A stretch of DNA of 6,204 nucleotides from Chloroflexota bacterium (GTDB taxonomy: Bacteria > Chloroflexota > Dehalococcoidia > UBA1151 > UBA1328). A program made the position numbers and the translations under genes. The stretch covers positions 1-6,204 of the forward strand of contig NYZY01000096.1 of assembly GCA_002687335.1 (NCBI GenBank). The letters run 5' to 3'. Below the pieces are notes generated by a model. The model saw only the letters and a list, made by a program, of their open reading frames with translations, searched no databases and was not told where the DNA came from. Shown piece after piece: positions 6,015 to 6,204 of the stretch. Numbering within the stretch: position 1 is the first letter of the stretch; each line of letters begins with the position of its first letter.

Positions 6015-6204
6015 GATATCAGGTAAGCAGTTTGGCAGAGCTTCAGGTCCACGTAGGGCCATGTTTAGAATCATGGTGACCGATTTGCTTCGTCATGGTC
6101 AGATTAAGACCACGATTGCTAAAGCCAAGGCAATCCGTCCTTTAACGGAAAAAATGGTAAGTCTGGGTAAGGGTGGAACGCTTCATGATCGGCGTCAAGC
6201 AGCA
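6004..6204 (+). CDS. rplQ: 50S ribosomal protein L17, N-terminal 67 residues (partial, runs off window)
   Basis: L17 is a large-subunit protein near the peptide exit tunnel. From TTG 6004 the frame reads MRHKISGKQFGRASGPRRAM, the exact layout of bacterial L17 N-termini (MRH-x2-xG-x3-GR). It continues with FRIMVTDLLRHGQIKTTIAKAKAIRP (21-46), TEKMVSLGKGG (48-58) and LHDRRQAA at the window end, with no stop. The gene overlaps rpoA by 11 bases in a different frame, and GAGGA at 5991-5995 supplies the ribosome site. The first in-frame ATG (6061) corresponds to residue 20 and would delete the conserved N-terminus, so a start there would be an annotation error. rpoA followed by rplQ is the usual end of the alpha operon. 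Family identity is secure; the TTG start is strongly supported. Confidence 0.95.
   Translation, partial: MRHKISGKQFGRASGPRRAMFRIMVTDLLRHGQIKTTIAKAKAIRPLTEKMVSLGKGGTLHDRRQAA

Noticed and set aside
1..6204. Mobile element, defence system, CRISPR or horizontally acquired insert
   Set aside because: The genes are contiguous, co-directional housekeeping genes in a classical order. I saw no repeats, integrase or transposase, and no abrupt change in composition within a gene.

Overview
This window is a stretch of the bacterial spc/alpha ribosomal-protein supercluster, with every gene on the + strand. In order it holds the 3' end of rplO (L15), secY, adk, map, infA, rpmJ, rpsM, rpsK, rpsD, rpoA and the 5' two-thirds or so of rplQ. 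Gaps are short and no stretch over 100 bases lacks a gene. I see no mobile element, CRISPR array, tRNA, rRNA, convincing promoter or rho-independent terminator, so the simplest reading is one long operon that continues beyond both ends.

Organism: bacterial, with moderate GC. The insertion adk-map-infA between secY and rpmJ, together with rpsD sitting between rpsK and rpoA, rules out the E. coli arrangement (no adk-map-infA there) and the Bacillus arrangement (rpsD elsewhere). The RpoA wording (for example HEYSTIPH followed by VEFLLNVKGIR, and LPIGVLPVDAIFTPVRK) looks to me like Chloroflexota, perhaps the Dehalococcoidia/SAR202 side. That is recalled resemblance, not a search, and I hold it at about 0.6.

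Layout: 1-63 L15 tail; 66-1421 SecY translocon; 1439-2089 adenylate kinase; 2126-2923 methionine aminopeptidase; 2956-3174 IF1; 3231-3347 L36; 3372-3755 S13; 3843-4226 S11; 4326-4952 S4; 4962-6014 RNA polymerase alpha; 6004-6204 L17 (runs off the end). The products supply ribosome assembly (L15, L36, S13, S11, S4, L17), translation initiation (IF1), nascent-chain maturation (Map), membrane protein export (SecY), transcription (alpha) and adenylate balance (Adk).

No new system is visible, but several details deserve attention. L36 has lost all four zinc ligands while S4 and Adk in the same operon keep Cys4 sites. Three genes (map, infA, rplQ) appear to start at TTG, and for infA and rplQ a default ATG choice would give the wrong protein. 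The rplQ start lies inside rpoA, with its Shine-Dalgarno in the rpoA acidic-tail codons. S4 has a compressed zinc-binding loop. A bulged hairpin lies in the rpsK-rpsD gap.
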